Below are positions 26,113 through 35,206 of a DNA stretch of 35,277 nt, piece after piece (within the stretch, counting starts at the first letter, position 1; every line of letters begins with the position of its first letter). Where the stretch lies: assembly GCA_028285595.1 (NCBI GenBank), contig JANQOW010000057.1, positions 1 through 35,277 of the forward strand. Direction: 5' to 3'. This stretch comes from Hyphomicrobiales bacterium (GTDB lineage Bacteria; Pseudomonadota; Alphaproteobacteria; Rhizobiales; CAJQND01). Made by a program: the position numbers and the translations under genes. The notes under the pieces were generated by a model that worked only from the letters and a program-made list of their open reading frames with translations, searched no databases and was not told where the DNA came from.

Positions 26113-26895
26113 CTAAACGCCGCGGGCCTCAAGCCGCATCTTGATCGGCCCCACCGCGCGCCCGTTGATGAGCTGGTTCACATGGGGGCTTTCGCAGGTA
26201 TCCAGAAGGGATGTGGGCCCGCTCCACATCAGTTCGCCCTGGTGCAGCATCAGCAACTGATCATACTCGCCGCGGGCCGATGCCATGTCGGAGGTGATGG
26301 CCAGAACCGTGGCGCCGATTTCGGTCATGGAGCGGGTGATCAGCTTGTTGATGGTGTTGGTGGTGATGGGGTCAAGGCCGGCCGTGGGCTCGTCCAGGAG
26401 CAACAGCGAGGGCGAGCCGGCCAGGGCCCGGGCAATGCCGACGCGTTTCTGCATGCCGCCGGAGAGCTCTGAGGGCAGGAGATCGGCCGTGGTCGGCGGC
26501 AGGTCCACTTTGACCAGCTTCTCGATGGCCAGCTCCCGTGCGGCCGTGCGCGACAACCCTTGGGCCTGGGTCAGTTTGAAGCTGATATTCTCCCAAACGG
26601 TGAGGCTGTCGAGCAGTCCGCCTTGCTGGAAGCACACGCCCACATCCATCATGTAGTCGGAATGGCCGGCGCTGCCGGACGCGGGCACCGGCTTACCGTC
26701 CACGGTGATGGTGCCTTTTTCAGGCTGGGTGATCCCCATCAGGCACTTGAACAGCACGGTTTTTCCCGACGCCGCCGGGCCGATCAGCACGGTCTTCTTT
26801 CCGGCCAAAATATCAATGCTCACATCGTTCAGGACGCGGTTGTCGCCGAACGATTTGGTGAGGTTGCGTATTTGAATCTTAATCTGAGGTCCCAT
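26113..26895 (-). CDS. mlaF: ABC transporter ATPase, MlaF-like (lipid transport), orphan
   Basis: This 260-aa protein has all ABC ATPase motifs: Walker A GPAASGKT at 39-46, the LSGGMQ signature at 144-149 and Walker B LLLLDEP with AGLD at 165-175. FQQGGLLDSLTVWEN at about 89-103 is characteristic of MlaF/Ttg2A. MlaF energises the MlaFEDB lipid transporter, but no mlaE, mlaD or mlaB gene is adjacent, so its partner must lie elsewhere. The ATG at 26895 is preceded by GACCTGG; a weak site. Confidence 0.88.
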   Translation of the reverse strand: MGPQIKIQIRNLTKSFGDNRVLNDVSIDILAGKKTVLIGPAASGKTVLFKCLMGITQPEKGTITVDGKPVPASGSAGHSDYMMDVGVCFQQGGLLDSLTVWENISFKLTQAQGLSRTAARELAIEKLVKVDLPPTTADLLPSELSGGMQKRVGIARALAGSPSLLLLDEPTAGLDPITTNTINKLITRSMTEIGATVLAITSDMASARGEYDQLLMLHQGELMWSGPTSLLDTCESPHVNQLINGRAVGPIKMRLEARGV

Positions 26896-27088
26896 GACCT
26901 GGTCTTTAGCCGCTCTTCAGTCCCGATTTGCGCGCCACCGTAGGCCAGATCGCGTGATTGGCCAATTGCTGATTGGGCGTTACCGACAGCTAGCTGCAGG
27001 TTGTATTCGATGGCGAAGGTGCGGGCAATCCGCTACGAACGATCAAACAGGTGCCCGGTTGGCAGGGTGAGGGAGCCCGATAAGCACG

Positions 27089-27601
27089 ATGCCCAGAAAC
27101 GTTGAGATCAAAGCGCGGGTGCGGGATATGGAACAGGTGCGCGTCCTGGCGCGGGAGCTTTCCGGCGGCCCGCCGGAGATCTTAGAGCAGGAGGATGTGT
27201 TTTTCCCCGCCGCGCACGGGCGGCTCAAACTGAGGCGCTTTGCGGCCGATCATGGCCAGGTGATCTTTTACGACCGTCCCGACCTCTCAGGTCCAAAGAC
27301 CTGCACCTATGCGATCAGCGAAACCCGTGAGCCCGCTCTGCTGCGCGAGGTGCTGGGCGCGGCGTTGGGGGAGGCGATGATCGTGAAGAAGCTGCGTGAG
27401 GTCTATCTTGTGGGCCAGACGCGCATTCATCTGGATGAGGTGGAAGGGCTCGGCACGTTCCTGGAGCTTGAGGTGGTGCTGGGCGAGAACGAGAGCGCGG
27501 CCGCGGGCCGGAAGACGGCTCTTGCGCTGATGGAGCGCTTGGGCATCGAAGAGGCTGACCTTGTTGAGGGCGCGTATGCAGACCTCTTGGCGGCAGGCTG
27601 A
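27089..27601 (+). CDS. CYTH-domain protein (class IV adenylate cyclase / thiamine triphosphatase family)
   Basis: This 170-aa protein begins NVEIKARV, the ExExK strand of CYTH enzymes, though with NVEIK rather than the full ExExK. Later conserved strands are KLRRFA, IFYDRPDLSG and HLDEVEGLGTFLELEVV. Family members act on triphosphates; some are adenylate cyclases, some thiamine triphosphatases. The ATG at 27089 is preceded by GGGAG at a long distance. It converges on the ureohydrolase gene. Substrate cannot be told. Confidence 0.85.
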   Translation: MPRNVEIKARVRDMEQVRVLARELSGGPPEILEQEDVFFPAAHGRLKLRRFAADHGQVIFYDRPDLSGPKTCTYAISETREPALLREVLGAALGEAMIVKKLREVYLVGQTRIHLDEVEGLGTFLELEVVLGENESAAAGRKTALALMERLGIEEADLVEGAYADLLAAG

Positions 27602-27619
27602 GACGAGGTGGTGCCTCTT

Positions 27620-28561
27620 CTAACCGGACCTTAGGCTGGCCAACAGGCACAGGAGTTCCTGAGCGACCTGAGCGGCGGCCAGCGAGGTCGTTTGGGCGTG
27701 GTCGTAGCACGGAGCAACCTCGACAATATCGAGGCCGACCAAATTCAAACGGTCATTCTCCAAGTGCCCCGGCAATGCGCGCAGGATTTCAAGCACATGA
27801 AGCGTGCTCAAGCCTCCGGGGATAGGCGTGCCCGTTCCCGGGGCAAAGGACGGATCGAGGCAATCGATGTCGAAGGTCAGGTAACACGGCGTTTCTCCGA
27901 TCCGATCGACGATCGCGCGGGCAACCTCTTGGGGTGCTGCCGCCATAACGTCTGGTGCGTGCAGTCTCATATAGTCGTCGTCTTTGAGATAGGCCGTTCG
28001 AATTCCGATTTGGAGGGATTTGTCCGCCAGGATCTGACCGCTCTCTGCGCCCCGCCGGAACATTGTGCCGTGCTGGCCTGCATGCCCTTTGCTCGTGTCG
28101 GAATGGGCATCGAACTGAAGCAACGCAACCGGCCCGGTGACCTCGCTGATACCGTTCAGGGTGCCGAAGGTCACGCTGTGGTCGCCGCCCAGCGAGAAGG
28201 GCACGGCGCCGGCTTCAGCAACCGCTCTTGCGCGCTCGGAGGCTGCATCCGTAAACGCCTTGGGATCTGCATACGGATACTCGATATCGCCGGCATCGAT
28301 CACGGCCAAGCGGTCGAACGGATCAAACCCCCAGGGCCAGACCTCGCCCCAAGCGAGCTGGAGCGATGCTTCGCGGATCGCGCGCGGTCCAAATCGGGAC
28401 CCCGCTCTGTTGCTGGTGCCCAGATCGTAGGGCAGCCCGTACACCACCACATCGGCCGCGGCGAAATCCTCTGCAACGTGACGTCTAAAGAAACTCGGCA
28501 TCCCGGAAAACGAGTTGGCCGTTCTGAGACCCTTCAAGGCATTGCTGCTGCGTTCATTCAT
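27620..28561 (-). CDS. Ureohydrolase (agmatinase/guanidino-acid hydrolase family)
   Basis: This 313-aa enzyme hydrolyses a guanidino group to release urea. All six manganese ligands are present: H128 (GGDHS), D151, H153 and D155 (DAHSD), D231 and D233 (DIDCLDPSF). The segment SRFGPRAIREAS at about 55-66 is typical of agmatinase, guanidinobutyrase and related enzymes. The start overlaps the stop of the aminotransferase gene (ATGA), so translation is coupled. Together with the kinase and phospholyase-like genes it suggests that urea removal from a hydroxylated guanidino compound feeds the other two enzymes. Agmatine itself is also possible. Confidence 0.92.
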   Translation of the reverse strand: MNERSSNALKGLRTANSFSGMPSFFRRHVAEDFAAADVVVYGLPYDLGTSNRAGSRFGPRAIREASLQLAWGEVWPWGFDPFDRLAVIDAGDIEYPYADPKAFTDAASERARAVAEAGAVPFSLGGDHSVTFGTLNGISEVTGPVALLQFDAHSDTSKGHAGQHGTMFRRGAESGQILADKSLQIGIRTAYLKDDDYMRLHAPDVMAAAPQEVARAIVDRIGETPCYLTFDIDCLDPSFAPGTGTPIPGGLSTLHVLEILRALPGHLENDRLNLVGLDIVEVAPCYDHAQTTSLAAAQVAQELLCLLASLRSG

Positions 28562-29874
28562 GGATTGCCCTCCGCGTTCTTCTGCCGGTTATGGTTTTGC
28601 TCGAATGGTCTGGCGCCGTGCTCGTGAAGAGCAGCCCGAAGCGTGTCAAGGAGTTGGTCGGCGTTATCTTGCGAGAAAATCAGAGGGGGTCTGATTTTCA
28701 ACACACTGTCGAGCTGACCGCAGGTTGAGACCAGCACGCCCTTCTGCTTCATCCGGTTGACGAGCGCTGCGGCTGTCTCCGGGTCAGGATGCAGAGCGCT
28801 CCGGTCCTTCACCAACTCGATCCCGAGAAAGAGCCCTTTGCCGCGAATGTGCCCAATGCAGCCGAACTGATCTGTGAGCTGATGCAGTCCATTCACCAGA
28901 TAGCGCCCGACCTCATGGACATTTCGCTGGATCTCCTCGCCCTCGATCACGTCCAGCACCGCGTTGCCAACAGCGCCGGCAACCGGGGTTCCGCCAAAGG
29001 TGTTGAAGTACCGCTCCGTTGCGGCAAACTCCTCAAAGATCGCCCGTTTTGCTGCGACCACAGCCAGCGGGTATCCGGCGCCCATGGGTTTTCCCATTGT
29101 CACAATGTCGGGCACTATTCCTGAGTCCATGAAGCCCCACATGTTGTCGCCAAGGCGTGTCAGGCCTGCCTGCACCTCGTCCATGACCACAAGCCCGCCC
29201 TCACTGCGCACGATCTGAGAGAGCTCGGCGAGGTATCCCGCCGGCGCGGTGAAAATGCCGGGTGCATCGAAGATCGGGTCAATGATGAGCATGGCCAAAC
29301 CGGATGGTGATCTCGAGCGCGCGCGAATGACCGGCTCTGCCCGGGCCGCATCATCTTCACAAGACTGTCCCGGCGGCGGGATGGCGCTGACAAAGCTGCG
29401 GTGTTCAGGCGGCCTGGCGCTGTAGAGCGAGATATCCGCAACCGCGAGCGCATTGCCATGATAGGAGCCGTCTGTGACCACCACGCCGGTCTTGCCCGTG
29501 ACGGCCCGTGCCAACTCATAGGCCAGCGCGTTCGCCTCGGTCCCCGTACACGCAAACGCGCACATATCAAGGTCGGGCGGCAGTGTTGCGGTGATGCGCT
29601 CGGCGTACGTGACGATGGCCTCGTGCAGATAGCGGCTGTGGGTGTTGATGAGAGAGGCTTGCCGGTGCAGCGCATCGATCACATGGGGGTGGCAATGACC
29701 GACCGACGGGACGTTGTTGTAGCAATCCAGATAAGCTCTTCCGTCGGCGTCCCAGATGGTCACGCCTTCGGCGCGTGTGGCGATCAAGGGCTCTTCGTAA
29801 TGGTGAAAGTAGGTGGGGCTGAGCACCCCTTGTCTGCGTCTGAGAAGGTCTTCGCTGAGCAGTGATCTAGCCAT
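28558..29874 (-). CDS. Class III PLP enzyme of the ETNPPL/PHYKPL phospholyase type
   Basis: This 438-aa protein has the PLP lysine K262 (MGKPMGAGYP) and D232 (MDEVQAGLTR). The segment YLDCYNNVPSVGHCHPHV at about 48-65 is a hallmark of ethanolamine-phosphate phospholyase and phosphohydroxylysine phospholyase, which release phosphate and ammonia from a phosphorylated amino alcohol. A normal class III transaminase is the alternative. The ATG at 29874 is preceded by GGCGGA and overlaps the kinase stop by eight bases. The longer frame from 29940 is less likely because it overlaps the kinase gene by over 70 bases. It is followed by the overlapping ureohydrolase gene. Confidence 0.87.
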   Translation of the reverse strand: MARSLLSEDLLRRRQGVLSPTYFHHYEEPLIATRAEGVTIWDADGRAYLDCYNNVPSVGHCHPHVIDALHRQASLINTHSRYLHEAIVTYAERITATLPPDLDMCAFACTGTEANALAYELARAVTGKTGVVVTDGSYHGNALAVADISLYSARPPEHRSFVSAIPPPGQSCEDDAARAEPVIRARSRSPSGLAMLIIDPIFDAPGIFTAPAGYLAELSQIVRSEGGLVVMDEVQAGLTRLGDNMWGFMDSGIVPDIVTMGKPMGAGYPLAVVAAKRAIFEEFAATERYFNTFGGTPVAGAVGNAVLDVIEGEEIQRNVHEVGRYLVNGLHQLTDQFGCIGHIRGKGLFLGIELVKDRSALHPDPETAAALVNRMKQKGVLVSTCGQLDSVLKIRPPLIFSQDNADQLLDTLRAALHEHGARPFEQNHNRQKNAEGNP

Positions 29875-30952
29875 GTGCAAATCCGCCAAGTGATCGGGTA
29901 TCCAACGGTGCGCGGTGTTGCAGGCGCAAGACCGCATCAAGCCCGCGCTCAGAGGCGCTCGTGGCCGGGCGCGGCCGCTGCGCTGGTGAGACGAACTGAT
30001 CCTTCATGCGTCCGAGCGCCGCGCTCAGGATGCTTCGGAGCAAGATAGCGTCGTAGAGCAGGGCGAGCTCATCTGAGTGCAGCGGATACTGCGCACAAAA
30101 GCCTTCTATGAGATCAGCAATCAGCCCCTCGCCCTTGAGGGGAGAAAACTCGATCAGGCTTGTTGCCGACACGGCAAGCTCCTGAATGATAGGTGCGCGG
30201 ATAGCGTCGCCGAAATCGATGACGCCTGAAATCCGGCCCTGCTCATTCGTCAAAACGTTTCCCGGATGGATATCGTTGTGAATGACCTGGGCGCGCGTCT
30301 TCAAAAGCGCCGGCAGGGAGGCCGACTTAAGCCTTTCCAGGTGTGGTGCTGTTCGCTCGTGGAATTCAGGTTCCAGGAACGCCAGCATCTCGTGACTGAG
30401 CATCACCTCCGAGGATGCGTTCCATGGCATGAACTGGGTCGCACCCACATGGTCAAATCCACGGAGCGCTGAACACAGCCTGCCCTGGAACGCGCCAACC
30501 TGACCGGCCCAACCGTTCGGGGGCCGGTGCTGCGCAGACAACGGCTTGCCCTCCAAGTAAGTAACCATGCGGACAGCGCATGTTTGCCCATTGTCGAACC
30601 GATGCAGCAGCGCGTGGTGTCCATCTTTGCTGGCGATGTTGCGAGGGAGTGGCAGGTCAGGGGCTGTCTCTGCCAAATGCGCCAGGAGCGCAGCCTGATA
30701 GTCCGCGCCTGCGCCTGCGTCCTCGCCGGCGCTGATCTTCAGAACCCGCCGCTGACCGCCGGCGCTGACGAGGACGTTTTGATCTCGCTCCCCGTCAAGC
30801 GGGGTGAGATGTCCGTCAATGCCATAGTGCCGCTTGACCAGTGCTTCGACCTCTCGCGCCGGATGCTGAGGTGCGTCGAGCGCGCTTATCCACTCGGGCA
30901 GCTTGACCACATCCGGATCTGGGTCAGTGTTCGTTCGCAGCTTCATCGACAT
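29867..30952 (-). CDS. APH-type kinase (hydroxylysine kinase-like)
   Basis: This 361-aa protein has the aminoglycoside phosphotransferase/choline kinase fold: GERDQNVLV at about 54-62, K72, the catalytic HNDIHPGN at 225-232 and VIDFGDA at 244-250. Proteins of this kind phosphorylate a hydroxyl group of a small molecule. Kinase plus ETNPPL/PHYKPL-type phospholyase is the known pair for hydroxylysine breakdown (HYKK and PHYKPL) and is often found together or fused in bacteria. The start at 30952 (ATG) follows ACGGAAG; a GTG at 30988 is less likely. The first gene of the operon. Confidence 0.87.
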   Translation of the reverse strand: MSMKLRTNTDPDPDVVKLPEWISALDAPQHPAREVEALVKRHYGIDGHLTPLDGERDQNVLVSAGGQRRVLKISAGEDAGAGADYQAALLAHLAETAPDLPLPRNIASKDGHHALLHRFDNGQTCAVRMVTYLEGKPLSAQHRPPNGWAGQVGAFQGRLCSALRGFDHVGATQFMPWNASSEVMLSHEMLAFLEPEFHERTAPHLERLKSASLPALLKTRAQVIHNDIHPGNVLTNEQGRISGVIDFGDAIRAPIIQELAVSATSLIEFSPLKGEGLIADLIEGFCAQYPLHSDELALLYDAILLRSILSAALGRMKDQFVSPAQRPRPATSASERGLDAVLRLQHRAPLDTRSLGGFAHG

Positions 30953-31067
30953 CGCCGGCTTCCGTGCGCGTCGTGAAGTCCAACGCACACCGCTTCTTAA
31001 GCGATAACCAAATTGAACTCAAACGAGCCTTTGTTGCCCTTTGCATTCCATTTTGTTATTTAAAAGC

Positions 31068-31940
31068 ATGAAACCGCTTCCCTCGCCAACGGCCTTGCGG
31101 ATGTTTGTTGAGGCCGCGAAGACATCCAGTTTCGCAGGCGCCGCCGCTCGTCTCAACGTGACCCAAGCGGCGGTAAGCAAGCAGATCGCTTCCCTGGAAC
31201 GTCGGATTGACAGCACCCTTTTTGATCGACGCCATCGCGCGGTCAGCCTGACGGCGTCGGGCGAGGCGTATCTTGCTGTGGCCGAGCGCGTGCTGGCGCT
31301 TCTGGACACCGGCAAAAACGAGGCTGCTAGCCTTGCAGATCGCGAGAAGCTGACCATTGTCATCGATCATGAGTTTCTGGATTTCGTTCTCGCCCCAAGA
31401 CTGGACCGATTGCGGGCGCGCATGCCGCTCGTCGATATCAGTTTTGTGCCGGAGATCGGCCGCCGGGTCGCTCCAAACTGTGATGTGGCGATCACGTTCG
31501 GTCATCCAGCCGACCGCGGTATTCGCTCAGAGCGCCTGTGCGGGTTTAGCGTGTTTGCCGTTGGCGCTCCAGGGCTGGTGCACTCTTGCAGGGATCCTTT
31601 GCGCGAACTGCCTTTGCTCCATGATGTCGATACCTATTGGTGGTCCGCGATGCTGCGCGCTGAAAACATCACCCGGAGCGAAACGGGTTATGTGATGGGA
31701 ACGGGGGCAGCAGCAATCCGAGCGGCGATCAATGGTGCCGGTCTGGCGATCGGCGATGATCTTCTGTGCGCCGATGCCCTGTCTGATGGCAGCTTGGTGC
31801 GGGTGGGGGAGATCTCGCTGCCCGGGCGGGTGGACTATTGGATCTCGTCAGCCTCAGCGTTGAAGGAAACAAAAATGGTCCGCGCGTTTAAGAGCTGGGT
31901 GAACGAGGAGGTCAGAAGGATTGATCCCGGTTCCTCATAG
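31068..31940 (+). CDS. LysR-family transcriptional regulator
   Basis: This 290-aa protein has the LysR helix-turn-helix at about 8-66 (ALRMFVEAAKTSSFAGAAARLNVTQAAVSKQIASLE) and a periplasmic-binding-like effector domain after residue 90. It resembles the GcvA-type group. It diverges from the kinase gene with 115 bases between, the classical position for an activator of the neighbouring operon. The ATG at 31068 is preferred over a TTG 27 bases earlier; no strong site precedes it. The inducer would be the pathway's substrate or intermediate. Confidence 0.93.
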   Translation: MKPLPSPTALRMFVEAAKTSSFAGAAARLNVTQAAVSKQIASLERRIDSTLFDRRHRAVSLTASGEAYLAVAERVLALLDTGKNEAASLADREKLTIVIDHEFLDFVLAPRLDRLRARMPLVDISFVPEIGRRVAPNCDVAITFGHPADRGIRSERLCGFSVFAVGAPGLVHSCRDPLRELPLLHDVDTYWWSAMLRAENITRSETGYVMGTGAAAIRAAINGAGLAIGDDLLCADALSDGSLVRVGEISLPGRVDYWISSASALKETKMVRAFKSWVNEEVRRIDPGSS

Positions 31941-32056
31941 GCCGCACGTGAACTATGTTTGGCATTCTGGCCAGCACATCCGGCGTGATCGTCGGGCGAA
32001 CTTCGATGGTCTCCCTGACGAGGGACGAGCAAAGGCATCGTGAAAGACCCACAACA

Positions 32057-32515
32057 ATGAACATTAGACCGACAACATCCGACGACCTCCCTGCGCTTCA
32101 GGTGGTGCTGAAGGGCACCGAGCTGTTCCCACCTGAACTTCTGCCGGACATGATCAGCGGGTTTTTGTCGGAGGGCGCCAGTGAAGACCGCTGGTTAACC
32201 TGTGAACTGGACAGCCACCCCATCGGCTTTTGCTACGCTGTTCCTGAGCCGCTGACAGAGGGGACGTGGAACATGCTGGCGATCGCCGTGCTCCCTGAAA
32301 AACAGGGATCGGGTGCGGGAACCGCGCTCGTTGACCGGCTTGAGAGCGATTTGCGTACGCAAGGCCAGCGGCTTCTTATCGTCGATACCTCTGGCGCGGA
32401 CGGTTTCGCCGAGACGCGCGAATTCTACCGCAAGAACGATTACATCGAAGAGGCCCGCATCCGGGACTTCTGGGCAAAGGGCGATGACAAGATCGTCTTC
32501 TGGAAAGCTCTCTAG
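32057..32515 (+). CDS. GNAT-family N-acetyltransferase
   Basis: This 152-aa protein has the GNAT fold with the acetyl-CoA motif LPEKQGSGAGTALVDRLE (about 83-100) and the C-terminal REFYRKNDY strand. The acceptor is unknown. The ATG at 32057 is preceded by GAAAG, a weak site; the longer frame from 31955 has no site. It lies on the same strand after the LysR gene, with 116 bases between. Confidence 0.88.
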   Translation: MNIRPTTSDDLPALQVVLKGTELFPPELLPDMISGFLSEGASEDRWLTCELDSHPIGFCYAVPEPLTEGTWNMLAIAVLPEKQGSGAGTALVDRLESDLRTQGQRLLIVDTSGADGFAETREFYRKNDYIEEARIRDFWAKGDDKIVFWKAL

Positions 32516-32641
32516 AGAGCCAGCGCAGCGTGATGTTCAAACCGCGCTGCGGGTTGCCTCGACCGCTGTGAGCTGCCCGCTTCATAAGGCTCGCTTAAGC
32601 CCTTTCAGCTATGCTGGCGGCGAGGATCGGGAGAACAGAAG

Positions 32642-34027
32642 ATGGTGAAAACGCTCTATGGACGCAGCAGCGCGCCCTCGGCCGAGGCCAAGGTGACGCG
32701 CGCTGAGCTGCTTGGCTCGCTGAGCCACGCCCTTGATTTAACCGAGGGACAGCCCGTGGGCCACTGCCTGCGCAGTTGCTGGATCGGGTTTCATATCGGG
32801 CGCGAACTGGGGCTGAGCGAGGCCGAGCTGTCGGACCTGTTCTACACCATCCTGCTCAAGGACCTGGGCTGCAGCAGCAATGCCGCGCGGATCTGCGAGC
32901 TCTATCTCACCGATGATCTCAGCTTCAAACGCGACTTCAAAACCATCGACGGGTCCCTGGGTGCCGCGCTGCGGTTTGTGATGGCAAAGACCGGATTGGA
33001 ATCGGGCCTGGCTGAGCGCATTCAGGCGATGGTCAACATTTTGAAGAATGGCGGTCAGATCACCCGGGAACTGATCGAAACCCGCTGCCAACGCGGCGCC
33101 GAAATCGCCCGCAAGATGCGGTTTTCGCGATCCGTGCAAGACGGCATCCGCGCCTTGGACGAGCATTGGGACGGCTCTGGCAAGCCGGATGGCCTGCTCG
33201 GCGATGAGGTGCCGCTTGCTGCGAACATTGCGCTTCTCGCCCAGGTGCTCGACATTTTTCACACCGAGCAAGGCCGCGACGCCGCCCTCAGCGAGGCTGA
33301 GGCCCGGGCCGGCACCTGGTTTGATCCTGAAATCGTCCGGGCGGCCTTGAACGCTCAGGAGAGGCCTGCCTTCTGGGAGACGCTCAAAGCCGATGGTCTT
33401 GAGGACGCCGTGTTCGGTCTGGCACCGGCCTCGGAGGCCGATGTGGTGGATGAGGATTACCTGGACGAAATCGCCGCTGCGTTCTCCGATGTGGTGGACG
33501 CCAAGAGCCCGTTTACGGCCGATCACAGCCACCGGGTGATGCTCTATGCCGATATGATTGCCGCTGAGATGGAGTTGACCGAGCCTCATCGGCGCTGGCT
33601 GCGCCGGGCTGCCTTGCTGCACGATTTGGGCAAGCTCGCGGTGAGCAATCAGATCCTCGATAAACCGGGAAAGCCTGACGAGGCCGAATGGGAGGCCATC
33701 AAAAGGCACCCGCTTCACAGTGAGAAGATCTTAGAGCGCGTCGCCGCGTTTAAGGACATCGCGCCGCTGGCCGGGGCCCATCACGAACGCCTGGACGGCA
33801 AAGGCTACCCTTACGGCCTTGCGGGTGAGGAGATTGCCTTGGAGGTGCGCATTCTCACCGTGGCCGATGTGTTCGATGCGCTCACAGCCGACAGGCCTTA
33901 CCGGCCTGCGATGGCACAACAGCAGGCGTTCGCGATACTGCGCAAGGACAGCGGCACGGCGTTTGATGGGGACTGTGTAACGGCTCTGCGGCAGGCCATG
34001 GCCAAGCTTGCCTCAGAGGCGGCCTAG
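32642..34027 (+). CDS. Tandem HD-domain protein with C-terminal HD-GYP phosphodiesterase
   Basis: This 461-aa protein has two HD-type halves. The N-terminal half is degenerate: the HD motif reads K73-D74 (LLKDLG) and the later motif is DGSGKPDGL at about 177-185. The C-terminal half is intact: H327-D328 (LLHDLGKL), HHE at 379-381 and G388-Y389-P390. HD-GYP domains cleave cyclic-di-GMP; the first half may sense a signal or dimerise. The ATG at 32642 follows GGGAGAACAGAAG. It converges on the LysE-type gene. Role in c-di-GMP turnover is inferred from family. Confidence 0.92.
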   Translation: MVKTLYGRSSAPSAEAKVTRAELLGSLSHALDLTEGQPVGHCLRSCWIGFHIGRELGLSEAELSDLFYTILLKDLGCSSNAARICELYLTDDLSFKRDFKTIDGSLGAALRFVMAKTGLESGLAERIQAMVNILKNGGQITRELIETRCQRGAEIARKMRFSRSVQDGIRALDEHWDGSGKPDGLLGDEVPLAANIALLAQVLDIFHTEQGRDAALSEAEARAGTWFDPEIVRAALNAQERPAFWETLKADGLEDAVFGLAPASEADVVDEDYLDEIAAAFSDVVDAKSPFTADHSHRVMLYADMIAAEMELTEPHRRWLRRAALLHDLGKLAVSNQILDKPGKPDEAEWEAIKRHPLHSEKILERVAAFKDIAPLAGAHHERLDGKGYPYGLAGEEIALEVRILTVADVFDALTADRPYRPAMAQQQAFAILRKDSGTAFDGDCVTALRQAMAKLASEAA

Positions 34028-34035
34028 GGTCGGCT

Positions 34036-34656
34036 CTAAGGGCGGTAGGTCGCGATCTTGTAGGCCGCAAAGGCAAAGAACAGCCCCAGCGCCCCTTCAA
34101 TCCAGCGGCGCCCGCGCCTGTAGAGCGCCACAACCGGCTGGGTGGAGAAGGTCAGCGCATAGGCCAGATGGCCCAGAATGGACAGCACCGTGGTGGCCAC
34201 GATCAAACTGAGCCCGGCCCATAGCGGTGCATCGGCGCCAAGCCCCAAACCAACAATCGCAATCCAGTGCAAGGCCGCCTTTGGGTTGGTCATCTGAATG
34301 GCGAGACCCTGCACATAGAGCCGGCCACCTTTGGCCGCTTTCGGCTTCACATCGGCTTCTGGGCTCGCCGCGGACCGGAACGCGCGGTAGGCGAGCCACA
34401 AGAGATAGGCCGCGCCGAAGATCTTCAGGACCGTCACCACGCTGGCATAGGCCGTGATCAGTGCGGTGAGGCCCGCCACGGTCAGCGTTGCCCAGATCCC
34501 GGACCCGGTGCCCACACCGAGGGCCAGGCGCACGCCCTCTTTGCGCCCCCGTTCCATGGAGGTGCCGATAATGGCCAGAATGTTGGGCCCGATGCTCACA
34601 AAGCCTACCGAGAAGATGCCGAGAGCGAGGATCAGGTTGGCTAGATCTGGGTTCAT
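34036..34656 (-). CDS. LysE/RhtB-family amino-acid exporter
   Basis: This 206-aa protein has six predicted membrane helices, the GPN motif in SIGPNILAIIGTSMERGRKEG at about 22-42, and VKIFGAAYLLWLAYRAFRS at about 76-95. LysE/RhtB proteins export amino acids or similar molecules. The substrate is unknown. The ATG at 34656 has GGGAGGTGACCTC upstream, a good site. It converges on the HD-GYP gene with eight bases between. Confidence 0.92.
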   Translation of the reverse strand: MNPDLANLILALGIFSVGFVSIGPNILAIIGTSMERGRKEGVRLALGVGTGSGIWATLTVAGLTALITAYASVVTVLKIFGAAYLLWLAYRAFRSAASPEADVKPKAAKGGRLYVQGLAIQMTNPKAALHWIAIVGLGLGADAPLWAGLSLIVATTVLSILGHLAYALTFSTQPVVALYRRGRRWIEGALGLFFAFAAYKIATYRP

Positions 34657-34729
34657 GAGGTCACCTCCCGGGCGGCGTTTTTTGTCGCTGTTAGGGGTAT
34701 CCTAGTGACTTTCTGCTATCGGCTCCAGC

Positions 34730-35206
34730 ATGCGTATTATCACCAACACCCCGGATGTTCTGGCCGTGGTGCATGACCCGTGGATCATGCGCTGGGCCGC
34801 CTGGCTTGGCGGTGCTGCTGCGATTGGTTTCGGCGGCATCTTTGCAGATGCCGGGAGCGAGCTGTTTGAGCGTGTGTTCGTTACCGCGCTCGGGGCGGGC
34901 TTCATGTGGTTCGGATGGCACTTCTGTCCGCGCCAGTCAGCCGTGCTGCACCGGCCGAGCCAGACCCTGACCTTGCGGGAAGACCGGATCACGGGGTCTG
35001 CCTCTTCTGTGCACGCGCTGGCGGACATTGACGATGTGGTCGCCACGGAAGGGGCAGGCGATTACTCCGGTCTGCATTCGCTCTTGTTCGTGATCAATGG
35101 CGTCCGCACGCCCCTGGAGAAGGGCTACGTGGCCCAGGAGCGCAAATCCATCCGCGATGCCATCCAGGCCTGGCTTACCCAGGCCCGCGGGACCCAACCG
35201 GTCTAG
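34730..35206 (+). CDS. Membrane protein of unknown function
   Basis: This 158-aa protein has two hydrophobic segments (about 19-39 and 48-65) followed by a soluble C-terminal domain rich in beta-strand. No domain is recognised, and the arrangement resembles small PH-like or YcxB-type membrane-anchored proteins only in outline. The ATG at 34730 has no strong ribosome site; TGCGTATTATC follows directly. Its stop precedes 71 bases of non-coding sequence at the edge. Confidence 0.65.
   Translation: MRIITNTPDVLAVVHDPWIMRWAAWLGGAAAIGFGGIFADAGSELFERVFVTALGAGFMWFGWHFCPRQSAVLHRPSQTLTLREDRITGSASSVHALADIDDVVATEGAGDYSGLHSLLFVINGVRTPLEKGYVAQERKSIRDAIQAWLTQARGTQPV

Noticed and set aside
27692-28627. 311-codon plus-strand frame over the ureohydrolase
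   Set aside because: Antisense shadow with no family features.
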